The position numbers and the translations under genes are program-made. A stretch of 64,000 nt of DNA from Eretmocerus hayati (Eukaryota > Arthropoda > Insecta > Hymenoptera > Aphelinidae): the NCBI GenBank assembly GCA_029851415.1, contig CM056744.1, forward strand, positions 116,530,838 through 116,594,837, in the 5' to 3' direction. This document shows, piece by piece, positions 26,127 through 36,441 of this stretch. The notes beneath the pieces are model-generated. The model had not been told where the DNA came from. It saw nothing but the letters and a program-made list of their open reading frames with translations, and did no database searches. Each line of letters begins with the position of its first letter. Position 1 is the stretch's first letter.

Positions 26127-27104
26127 GATGACCCTCACACAGTGTTTAATGTGACCACAAACTACACCCTGAATTTCCGATCACGTGGCCATGATACTTT
26201 GTACCGTATTTCATGAGAATGGAGTCATAACAATTTCTGAATGATAACGCCGGAATTCTGGTGAAAAATTCCACTGCCACTCCTCACCTCATTCCAGCTG
26301 AATGATTTCAGTGTACATAATTGAGTATGTGAACAGTTGGATTCCATTCATTCCATAGTTCCTGCCTTCCAATGCCTACGTATGCGCAAGAATGATACTA
26401 AAAAACTACTGATACCACTTGTAATTTTCTATGCACGGATACTCGTTACTTTATGAATTAAAATATTGTGAAGTTTGCATGAAATTTACATATCTCTGCA
26501 ATCAAGCCATATCTGAATATTTTATAAACCAATATACCGTTAACTCTATTCTTCAATTCTCAAAGTCAGTTTAAACTGTAAACGATTACTTCTATTTGTG
26601 TTATTCTATCAAACTGACTCTTTGCTCTATAATCCTTATCACTCGATAGTCAATAAGTACCATAGTTTACGTCATTGAAGTTGTCGGTATCTAAGCGTCA
26701 GAATGCTTGGCATATTTTCGAGAATCTTCTGATCCGTGAGTTCTCTTAGAATAATATCTTGTTCTCAGGGATGGACGAAGAAATCTCATAACCTCTAAAA
26801 ATTCCATTGTGATCTTATAAAATTATTCATTACAGATGAACAGTAATTGATCATATGCCATCTGGGAGACTAATTCGTAGGGGAGACTGAGTATGGCGGA
26901 TAGCCTTATTCTCCGTGGGATTCTCACTTGCACAAATACCACTTGCACCAATGAGACGGTACGAGAAGTGTAGAATTCTGGAGGTACAAAATTTGGAGCT
27001 CAATGCAAACTATGAGTATTGTTAATTAAGGTGACTACAAGATTTCTCCAAAACTCATGAAGGCAACAGAACCCTTATGTGTGCATCTCGTTTAAGAATT
27101 TTCA
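26127..27104. other. Intergenic upstream of gene B1
   Basis: AT-rich sequence without a supported gene; it presumably includes the gene B1 promoter. No clear TATA box was chosen. Confidence 0.35.
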
Positions 27105-29465
27105 ATGGTGATGAGCTTTTTGATGATGAGCTTGAAACTTGTTGTGATACTTTTGGTTACATTCAGCGCACCCGGGAATTCCATGGGTAGTAGTTATCTC
27201 AGAATCGATCTACAAGAGATCCGGTGTGATCGGATTCCATTCTTGCGTAAGTGCTTATTATATTTCATGGATATTCTTTCACAACGTGAGATTGCCCGAT
27301 GCCAATAGTAAATGAGTCATTTCGGAGCCCTCCGACAAATCCCGTCACCAGGAGGTTTGAAAAGAATCCAAAAAAAATTTTCTGTTAGTACTATATTGAA
27401 TTAGTACAAGAAAATTCTTTCCGGATTCTTTCGTTCCCTCCAATGGGCCCTAGGGCCTATCAAAGGCCTATTTCAGGCCCTTTCTCAGCTGAGCCTAGCG
27501 ACTTCTTATACGAGCCATAATTATGAGGAAATTCATAGCAAAAAGTCAAAGAGGGATACGTCAATCCACCAAAAATCAGTCACCAAAGTAGCCCCCTGAT
27601 TATTGTTCAAATTGATAGTGCTTCTTTTTGATGAGAGTATTTTTCCATCGGTTAGATGATGAAAAAAAGGATAATTTTCGTAAATCGTCCTCAAAATTTG
27701 GCATTTCTACGAAATTGCTCAACTTGTATCGACTGTAAGACCTATAAAGAATACGATAATCAGCCTTTGATGGTATTCAAGGTTTTTCCAAAACTTTCTA
27801 AATGACCACTACTGAGAGTCGATTGTCATTTTTCTATTAGGGGCTAGATCAGTTTGAAGAGGTCGCAAGAATCGCTAAAACCTGCTTCCAGCAAATAGCT
27901 CCTGGGAGTTGCTAGGCTCAAATCTCGAGTTTGGATAACTTCAGTCTCAATAGAGTAATAAAATTAGTATATACTAAAAGAATGTGCTAAGGTACGTCAG
28001 AAAAATTGTGCAGCCAGACCCATGTATTTTCGGAAACATATCGAACGAGGGCCAAAAATAGGCCAAAGGCCCATCGAGGTGAACGGTAGTATTAAAAGAA
28101 AACAATTCTTGATGATTTTTAATGGCATCCATTGTTAAAAGCGCGACTTCCGACGCAATGGATAGCCATAAAATTCTGTATAAGTTTGGTGCCGAAAACG
28201 TGTTTATTAACAAAACTCGATCTGCTACTGCGTAACAGCACTCGGTTTTTTGAATAAACGTATTTCCGGCAACTCGATTCATGATATACTATTCCGGACC
28301 CCTCGGTAATGGAATTTGTCAAAATGCTCCAAAATGACTCATATACATATTTCCGTATAATGTGCGCGTTAGCCTATTCCACGGCTATCAGGGCGTTCCT
28401 GTGCTCCAGTGCTCAAAAGCTACCAAGCGAAGTGAGGATGTATTTTATTTATTACGAGAACCTTAACCTCACATTTGAAGACTGAACTTTGAAGTTTAAG
28501 TGATGAGAGTAGCTTGCTCCATTTTCTGTGTTAGAAATGACTTTTCCGCACGGATTTTTGGATTTTGTTCCCCGCACAGCTGATGGAAAATAGTATTGGA
28601 TACTCGGACGGGGTGGTTTCCGCATCCTCGTAATAATTCCGATCCTCGCCTTCGGCTCGGGCCTGAAAATATCACTCGTTGTGCGGAAAACAACATTTCC
28701 GCCCTCGTATCGAAATGTACTATGTCCATCTTCTGTGCGGGAGATGACTTTATAACCCTCGTTGTGGAAACGCAGGTATATAGGTAATATACTATTTTCG
28801 CACAGTTTTTTTGATTTCGTGTCCCGCACAGCTGATGGGAAACTAGCATTTGACACTCTGATGAGATGGTTTCCTTGCTTTCTGACGAGCCGGAAAATAT
28901 CACTCGTTGTGCGGAAACCAACATTCCTGTTCTCGTTCGAAATTCACTATTTGCGTATTTCACAGTAAATATGCTCTGTATCGATAGATGCCTAACTATG
29001 ATAAATTTTATGCGCAATCTGAACAAAGCACTAATGTACAGTGAAAAAAATTGGCCAAAATTCTTCAGGTTCGAGTCACGGTTCCATCCTAGAATGTTCA
29101 AGTCTGACTTACAATGAACCAAAGAAAAGTTTGAGAACCTCTGATTGCAATAATTTCTAAATTTTTCACTCAGCTATCGTCATTCATTCATCGAACCCGT
29201 TCTGTCTTCATTTGATTGTAGAGAATGCATGATGATCATGTCCTGACCTAAAAGTACTTCAAAAGTTATAAATCGTTTATATGAGCACAGACCTAATATC
29301 CAGTAATCGCTCAAACACACCCAAATTTTCTATATTATTTCATTTTCAGTACAATGTGATGATCGAGCCTGTCTAATGGACTGCCGTCGGCATAAAAAAT
29401 GGGGTTCTTGTGTTAATGACTCATGTTTGTGCGCAGGAGCACCATTCCCATTTCTTATTCGTTAG
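27105..29465 (+). CDS. Gene B1: secreted cysteine-rich peptide, toxin-like CS-alpha-beta spacing
   Basis: Exon 1 is 27105-27246 and exon 2 is 29350-29465, joined in phase 1 across a 2.1-kb GT-AG intron (donor GTAAGT, acceptor TTTTCAG), giving 85 residues. Residues 1-26 form a hydrophobic signal peptide. The mature part has a lone Cys41 in the motif IRCDRIP, then six cysteines at 50, 55, 59, 68, 73 and 75 (C-x4-C-x3-C-x8-C-x4-C-x1-C). The short first loop resembles that of scorpion potassium-channel toxins more than that of insect defensins. Seven cysteines leave one unpaired, so dimer formation is possible. The link between the exons rests on phase and on the shared ICxRIP-type motif and cysteine pattern in gene B2. 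The intron holds a 252-bp duplication. Function is unknown: host-defence or venom/saliva peptide. Confidence 0.7.
28530..28960. repeat. 252-bp tandem duplication in gene B1 intron
   Basis: Two diverged copies, offset by 252 bp, share CCCGCACAGCTGATGG (28571 and 28823) and the longer block GAAAATATCACTCGTTGTGCGGAA. The repeated TGTGCGGAAA / TTCCGCAC motifs are partly inverted within each copy. Confidence 0.75.
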
Positions 29466-30166
29466 TGATGATACTACTGGCTTACTTCAATTGTATGAAA
29501 CCACATTTCAACAAGAATTGAATGCGATATCATCACATTATGTTAATAGATCTTCGACATTTCTCAATTTAATCATATAACCTTAGATCTAGACGATTTT
29601 TGTGGAATTTGTAGAAGCTCGCAGGCTAGAAAATAATTGGGAATCATGATAGACAGAAATTATCGATTTCAAGAAAACTTACTTATAGGATAATAGAGTA
29701 TGTTTGAATAGAATACTGTATGTATGATGATCGGTGAGATTTCGTTTTCATGAGGAACAAATGTTCATAGAATTATATCTCGTAAAGAGTGATGTTTCAA
29801 GTGTAATAAATTTGGATATTAGAATCAAGACAAACGGACTCTTTATCTCAAAGGATTCCTCACTGCTATTCTTCTATCAAGCGAAATTATTCACTCAGAT
29901 GATATAACCATAGGTTAAAATTGATTGATAGCTCAACTATATTCAATATTGAGATTGAACATTCATTTCAGAGTATCGTCTTGTATCCTCTAGACTTAGC
30001 TGAGGAAGCCAGAATTCTCATTAGCGTCATATTTTCATAAAAAATCCAGAATTTCCCTTCATTTGTTGATGAGTGAACTAATTTATTTGAGATTATAAAC
30101 TTGTGGTATGAAGTCTAGTGTATGACTGATATTGATTCGTTGGTTGGAGCTCACTCCATTTCCACG

Positions 30167-30693
30167 ATGGTACTGAATAATTCTATCTTTTGGACTATGA
30201 TTATGTTGAATTTTCACCTTTACACGTGCTTGGGATCTTACGAAAGAGTAATTATCGACAGCGTGATTTGCAGCAGAATACCGAAGAGTGAGTATGGACC
30301 AAGTGATCTTTGCATTGGTTTAGTGAGTTTTTAGTCATGTAATTTTTGCATTCGCCATGCAATTAGAAAGAATTTCGTGCCTCTTTTGACGTAAAATAAT
30401 GCAATTTAATAGACAATTTTCTCGCATTCGAGATTGGATTTTATCATTTAAATGCGAAGAATCAGGGTTATCACTTTACTCACCTTTGACTCGTGACATT
30501 TAGCGATTGCTCATCATTAATATCATTCGTTCTTGCAGGACTTTGCGACGATAATGAGTGTATGATGAAATGTCGCGAATTCAGAAATACCAATGAAGGT
30601 ACTTGTATCTTTGAATCTTGTATATGTGGAAACTTCATCCATATAGGTTCGTTGATGAAATTGTCTGTTAGACCCTGTCAATTGTATATCTGA
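30167..30693 (+). CDS. Gene B2: secreted cysteine-rich peptide, paralogue of B1
   Basis: Exon 1 is 30167-30287 and exon 2 is 30539-30693, joined in phase 1 over a 251-bp intron (donor GTGAGT, acceptor CTTGCAG), giving 91 residues. An in-frame ATG at 30122 lies further upstream, but starting at 30167 puts the hydrophobic signal segment first. Mature cysteines are at 35 (motif ICSRIP), 43, 48, 52, 63, 68, 70 and 87. The core spacing is C-x4-C-x3-C-x10-C-x4-C-x1-C. Unlike B1 there is an eighth Cys near the C-terminus, so all could pair. It lies about 700 bp downstream of gene B1 on the same strand, which indicates tandem duplication. Expected to be extracellular; activity and target are unknown. 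Confidence 0.8.
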
Positions 30694-30908
30694 ATCTGTT
30701 ATCGAATCATTAATTCTATTTTATGATTTACAATAGGAAAATGAACTTGATGTGATGGGCAAAATTTGAGCTTCTTGCTGGGCTTACCATCAGTGATCTG
30801 CCAAGATTTTTGGTTTGACTGTATAACAAAGATGCACAACATGGAAATTAAGTTCCTAAGTATAATGGTATTTGTGTTTGCCTTTTTCTAATACTTACAA
30901 TATATCTA

Positions 30909-31221
30909 CAAAAAGAGGTCCAACTTTGTGGGTCATGGATTTGTCTCAAACTTTGGGAATCATCTCGTTTTGGTGAAACATGGAGGTATCTCAAAGAATT
31001 TAGTCTCATAGGCCTCCTATCCCAAATTATAGCAATGGAGATTAGCATTGGTAGTATTTTCAACATAGGCCCATATGGTCAATGCTAATCTCTATAGCTA
31101 TATCTTGTGACAGAAGGCCTACGGGACTGAATTCTTTGAGATACCTTCATTTTTCACCAAAACAAGATGATTCCCAAAGTTTGAGACAAATCCAGGACCC
31201 GCAAGGTTGGACCTCTCCTTG
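30909..31221. mobile_element. Harbinger-like MITE, 313 bp
   Basis: This is an inverted-repeat element with ends CAAAAAGAGGTCCAAC and GTTGGACCTCTCCTTG and long arms (about 150 bp each) carrying AGATGATTCCCAAAGTTTGAG and its partner. Relatives lie at 42022-43696 and 58979-59307, where the flanking 3-bp duplication is TTA. Here the flanks (CTA/TAC) do not match cleanly. Confidence 0.75.
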
Positions 31222-31654
31222 TACGCAATTATTACCTAAGGAAACGAATGGTTTATTTTGATTAGGAAATGGTCTCCAAAGCATGTTGCCTTGTTAGATA
31301 CTTTGATAACTGGCAGGAAAATTCATAGCAATATGTTTATCTTTCATCCGTCTTCATGATTATAGAGTCTCTGTGTTCACCTCTCTCGTTACCACTTATT
31401 GAACTGTTATTATCGAAGTAAGAAAGAGAATGACAATTAGATCCATTATTGTACAAATGAATCCGTTCATAACGAGCTTTAAGAGACCGGGGCAAAAAGC
31501 TTGTTATAAAACGCTCATTCTCATAATTGACCCAATCCCACATGATGATATCTTGACCGGCGCGGATGCTGACAAGTGATAAGTAATCAATCTTGAGTTC
31601 GGAGTAGCATCCCACCAACCTCCACAACCCACACAGCATGGGAATATTACAGGA

Positions 31655-32715
31655 AAACGTTTCAGTGAAATATTTCAATGAAATCTTTCAGAAACCTCGC
31701 AGAAACGTTTCAGGAAATGTTTTTGTGATATTTCATTCCAATGTTTCAATGAAATTTCCGAGAAACCTCGCAGAAACATTTCAAGGAATGTTCTTGTGAT
31801 ATTTCATTGCAATATATCGTGAACATCTTTCGGAGAGCTCCTCTCAACATTTCATGGAACATTTCTGAAAATCTTCCAGACATATTTATCTAGAAGGCCA
31901 AGGGTTTTGAAAGGTTTTTGAGATATTCAAGTGCAATATTCCATGGATACAACTTCGAAATATTTCTGGAATCTTGCACAATAATTCTAAAGCAATCTCG
32001 TATTGAGAGACTTTTGTGGACCAACTGAAAGCTTTTCGAATGATTTTTAAAAGGTTCTCGAAAGCTCCCTCGGAAATTTCAATCCAGTTCAATAACCCGA
32101 AAATATCATTCCCGAAAATCCCTGCAATATTCCAACGGCAATCTGTCAAGAATCTTGATTCGAAGAAATTTGCGTGAGGTGTATGAAAGGTTGTTAGAGA
32201 TTTCAAAGCAATAATCCAAATACATGACTTCTAAGTATCCCATCATTATTCCCCTAACAATCCTTCAGCAACCTCGCGCTTAAGAATTCTGAAAGATTCT
32301 TGAAGGCCCGTAAAAAAATGTGAGAGATATTCCAACTTTAAACATTCTTGGAGAATTCCCGAAGTCTTTTCGAAAGGTTCCTAAGAGCTCCTCAAAAAGT
32401 CTCTGAAAGACTTCTGAGAGGTTTGTGACGGGTCTGAAATATTCCTGGAACGTTGTTGGAATATTCCTGAAATGTTTTTGAAACGTTTCTGAAATGTTTC
32501 TGAAATGTCGCAATATTCATTATCTCTAACTCCCGCAAATATTTCAATGTGATGCCTCTGAAACATTTCTGAAACGTTTCTGAAAGGTTTCCAGAAATAT
32601 TCCCATGAAAGCTTTCAGAAACATTTCAAAACTGCGGATATAACTATATTTCAGAAATGTTTCATTGAAATATTTTTGACATGTTTTCTGAAACATTTCT
32701 GAAATGTTTCCATGC
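31655..32715. repeat. Degenerate GAAACATTTC decamer array
   Basis: About 1 kb is built of diverged decamers GAAACATTTC and its reverse complement GAAATGTTTC, mixed in both orientations and most regular at 31655-31760 and 32430-32715. Both orientations together make the region rich in short hairpins. Minus-strand frames reading NISETFQKHF-like peptides are by-products. Confidence 0.8.
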
Positions 32716-32893
32716 TGTGTGGGAAGGATTAACTGCAATGACAGCCAGTAAAATGAAAAAGTCGATCACAAGATGAAGATGGTCGGAATATGCATTATTT
32801 CACCAAGTAGAGTAGACTCCAAATAAGAATTCATACATTATCATTCGCCATCATCGAACAGAGCTACAAAATGAGAATGAAGAAGTTTGGAAA

Positions 32894-33118
32894 CCGCGGT
32901 AGCAGCCAGGTTAGAGCTTTCGCCTTTCAATCGAAAGGTTGTGGGTTCGTCCCCCGCTGTCGGCCCCACTGAAAATTTTCTGAAATGGGAGCATGTTGGG
33001 CCCACTTCGGTGTGGGCCTTCTTACTTTACGAAATATCTCCATATTTTGCTCATAAAATAGCTGCAAATCAAAATTTTGCAATTCTGAAGAACGGATTTT
33101 GAAGGTCTTAAAAAAAGG
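32894..33118 (+). mobile_element. Candidate tRNA-derived SINE
   Basis: A tRNA-like head has an A-box-like segment near 32900-32918 (AGCAGCCAGGTTAGAGC), a hairpin CCTTT-CAATCG-AAAGG in the anticodon position, and a B box GGGTTCGTCCCC at 32943-32954. The body runs about 150 bp and ends at an A-rich run near 33110-33116. A true tRNA gene is unlikely because there is no proper acceptor stem. A second copy was not seen in this window. Confidence 0.45.
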
Positions 33119-35204
33119 ATTCAGATACGCCGAACTACGTTGAAATTGGTGGATCTGAAAGAATTTGCTGCCGCTATTACTGAACGCAATTTCCTCAGTG
33201 ATTTCTTAGCTGAGCTAACAGGAAAAATGAAAAAAATTACTATGAATTTTCTGAGAAACGCAGAAATGATTCGGGGTGAATCCAAACCACTTATCTTCTC
33301 ATGTTTGAACATAATAAATGTAGAAAAAACTATCGGGAAGGTCTACGAGTGCCCACCCCTGAGATCGGCACATGGGGGCAAGTTGGGTACAGAGGCAAGT
33401 TGGGTACACTTACCTTATATACCACCTGATCTCACACAGGCAAGATGAATGTTATATTCATTTAAACCCAGACTTTTCTGTAAACCGAATATTCAAGTCA
33501 GAGCTTGATCACAATGTGGCATCTAACGATCATTTTATATTCAGCCTTCAGAAGTCTATTCGGAGATATCTCAGGGAAGATTCATTTCATGTTTCTAGCC
33601 TCAATTATTAGAGTCATTCCAAGAATAGATTTTAAGAATCGACGATCGAGAACGGACCCAATGCTGAAAAAGATTTCAAAAAAACTTCCCATCACTAGTA
33701 GAGAGTGATTCATCTGATATCTTCATTTGGATAGAAATCCCATATCCTTCCTTCATGCAATTTTCATCAGCATGAGCTTAGATTAATCAATGAATCAATT
33801 CCCCCCTCCCCCAAAGAACTCAACCTGAATCCTCTAAACTCGCGATACCATTAATTCCATCGCAACTAGCTCTCGACAAGTAGAAGAAGTCAGCTCTGGC
33901 CAGACAGAATCTGGTTCAAGCTTGGCAAGCTACCTAGTTAGGGGTCTTGATGCATCGCTGGCAAGATACGCGGAAATTTGGGAGGCCAAGTTGAATTTCG
34001 CCGCGGGGCGTCGCGATAATAACCCAGGAATATATAAGGATCTATAGTAAGTCGACCAATGAGATATATCAGGATATGGATGTTATGGTACGCTCGCTAA
34101 CGAGCTTGGAAGATTGAGACAGCTCTTGCGTGTGAGCTTCTCAGCATGGACTATCGATTCGTATTCACGGAGTTTGTAATAAGGTAAAGAGACGGGTGAA
34201 GCTTCAGAGCTTTCACTATAGCTTCTCTCAAGAAAGCTTGATCCGAGAGCGTTGTGATGGGTACAATAGAGGCCTTATATCATGGAAGCATGATAATGTT
34301 GAATGAAGATTCGTAAGTCGGAGGAATGTGTCTAGAATTCGATACCTCACTCAATACAAGTTTAGATTCTCTCACAGTTATGTTGACCCTTAATTATCCA
34401 GGTGGTAGCCATTTGACACACATGAAATTTCAATCGCAACCTAAAACCTTCAATTTCGTTCTGAGGGTCTGGAACCTTGGTTTGATTCCATATTTTGGCA
34501 CTATCTTTCAAATAAACCGAACCCAGGATTGCAAATAAATTTTTTTCTAAAATATCAACCAATACTGTACTGCAAATGCATCACCGACAGAATTCAAAAA
34601 GCTCATTTTCAACCCTATCATTCCAAATCGGATTCCTAAAGCTTATTTGAAGTCTGTTAGGAACATAAAAATAGTTTTCGAACTGTTTGCACAGCAACTG
34701 ATATCGTTTTTTGAAGATTTGAAAAAATTGTTCATCAGTCCAACCTACAAAAATGACCAAAAATTGACATTTTCTGGAAGTCTTACAAGAAATGGGTGTG
34801 CTCCGAGTCTATCAGATAGAATTTATACTGATCCTTTGATGGTTAAATTATGTGGAAGTGATTTTTACGTGCTATTTTCAACAAGGAAGTTGAGGGAATA
34901 TAGTATTTTTCGTAGGATGTATCGCGAGGCTACCCCGTGGATTTGAGTGTGACTAATTTCCACCTGGGAAACTTAGTGTTGAATTTGTTATTGTGGTATA
35001 CGAGATCAAGAAAATGTATTGGCAAGAAGAAACCTGTCATATGGACCCAAAAAGTGAACATCAGTTAAGAAAAGACAAATGATATTATCTAAGAAAGAAC
35101 TTCCATTGAGACTTGATTTCCAAATAAAAAAATTCATTTTAGAGAGCAATGTTATCTCTGATGATCGTAAGCGAGTAATGCTACATTTGAATATTTGTGA
35201 AATA
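33119..35204. other. Intergenic; family X motif and an unassigned frame
   Basis: Positions 33376-33415 carry the GGGCAAGTTGGGTACA motif of family X (also near 42225 and 43325). An open frame without stops runs 34551-34946 on the plus strand (132 codons) but has no recognisable domain and no clear splice boundaries. I see no other gene. Confidence 0.35.
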
Positions 35205-36441
35205 TCAAATTGAATATCTTCGCTGAACTCGATTCGCTTGATATGCTGAACATAGCTCATCGATATTTCTGTCAGAAAAATCCTGTCGTGAATTTTGATT
35301 TCCGTCAGCACCTGATAAATCTCTCAAATCTGAAGTTGATCTCAATCTACCACTGCATACGCAGAACCGATCCAGACATCCTCCATGATGAAATCGCCAT
35401 CGATGACAGTATTCAGCACATTCTGATGTTGGTGAGAAGCCTAGGCCTGGTACATAACAGTCTGAATCATCTAAATTAGGAACATGAGTTATTTTTTTTC
35501 AGTTGAGAGTGAAGGAAATATAATCCGATTCACGTGAAATGAATTACTCACCTTCCACTGGATCAGGAGATTCAAGTTCATAGTCTGAGTCGAAATGATC
35601 AGGAATCGTCTCATCAGTTTCATCGATGAATTGGGAGCATACAGAGTCTAGCCTTCCTTTTTTACATTGTGGTTCCGGAACTGTAGTACGTGGTTTAAAC
35701 ATGGAAATCAAAGGACGTATTACAACATGAGGCCAACGGTATAACTGTCATAACTGCCCATAAAGGTCTTCAGAACAGAGACACGATGGGGTATTGAATG
35801 AAATTATAACAGAATCTTTGAATACAAGAAATCTAAGAGCAAAACTTTATCAGAATTCCATCTTTCCATTATAGCATCTTTCACAGTCTCCTTTCGAGAC
35901 TTTCGAATCAACAGCATTGTAGAAGAATGATTTCCAAACTGTGCCAAAATGCCATGTGTGAAGATTCATGGGATGATTGAACAATCAGTGGCATAATAAT
36001 CAGACGATAACCAAGAATAATATGGATGCTGAGTAGTGGATCAAAAAGTGTGGACCATTCCTAGATAGAAACATTCGAAGAGGATTCACAGACGGGCAAG
36101 GGTACCAAACTTCCTGGAAACTTATATTCAAAAATTTTCTGACGTTCTGCACATTTTTGTTGTTGCGAATCAATTTTTCATTCACAGCCTCTTTGTAGAT
36201 GACGAAGAAACCGATGGGGCCAAGTTTTTTTTGGCTAAAAGACTCGAGCAACGAGGATCTCAACTTCAAAACTCATAATTGATCCATTATCGTGGCATAT
36301 GCAGTATTACACTGTAGCATCGAGTTCCTAATGTTCATTCAATTTGTTCTTGGATTTTCATTCCTCACCTGCGTTGGTTTTCATCACGAAGCCCAAAATG
36401 AGAATAGAATAGTGAAAAGACGAGATCACAGAAACTCTCAT
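35205..36441 (-). CDS. Gene A': secreted defensin-type prepropeptide, minus-strand paralogue of gene A
   Basis: On the minus strand exon 1 is 36441-36369, exon 2 is 35680-35552 and exon 3 is 35470-35205. All joins are phase 1 with GT-AG introns of 688 and 81 bp. The product has 155 residues, the same as gene A. Residues 1-24 are a signal peptide ending MKTNA (gene A: LRTNA). The acidic pro-region keeps FDSDYELESPDP but has two extra cysteines (PQCKK and SVCSQ). Core cysteines are at 72, 85, 89, 99, 104 and 106, spacing C-x12-C-x3-C-x9-C-x4-C-x1-C. The tail keeps a seventh Cys at 141 and the ending RRYSI. Conservation of the exon phases, pro-region motif and tail while other residues change suggests purifying selection on two live genes. 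Longer but spurious plus-strand frames cover exons 1 and 3. Function is inferred only as an extracellular defence or toxin-like peptide. Confidence 0.87.

Noticed and set aside
31886..32738. Minus-strand frames with ISETFQ repeats
   Set aside because: By-products of the GAAACATTTC decamer array.
35210..35479. Plus-strand 89-codon frame, at first read as an F-box or leucine-rich fragment
   Set aside because: It is the antisense of gene A' exon 3; the minus strand gives the paralogue of gene A with conserved cysteines, splice sites and stop.
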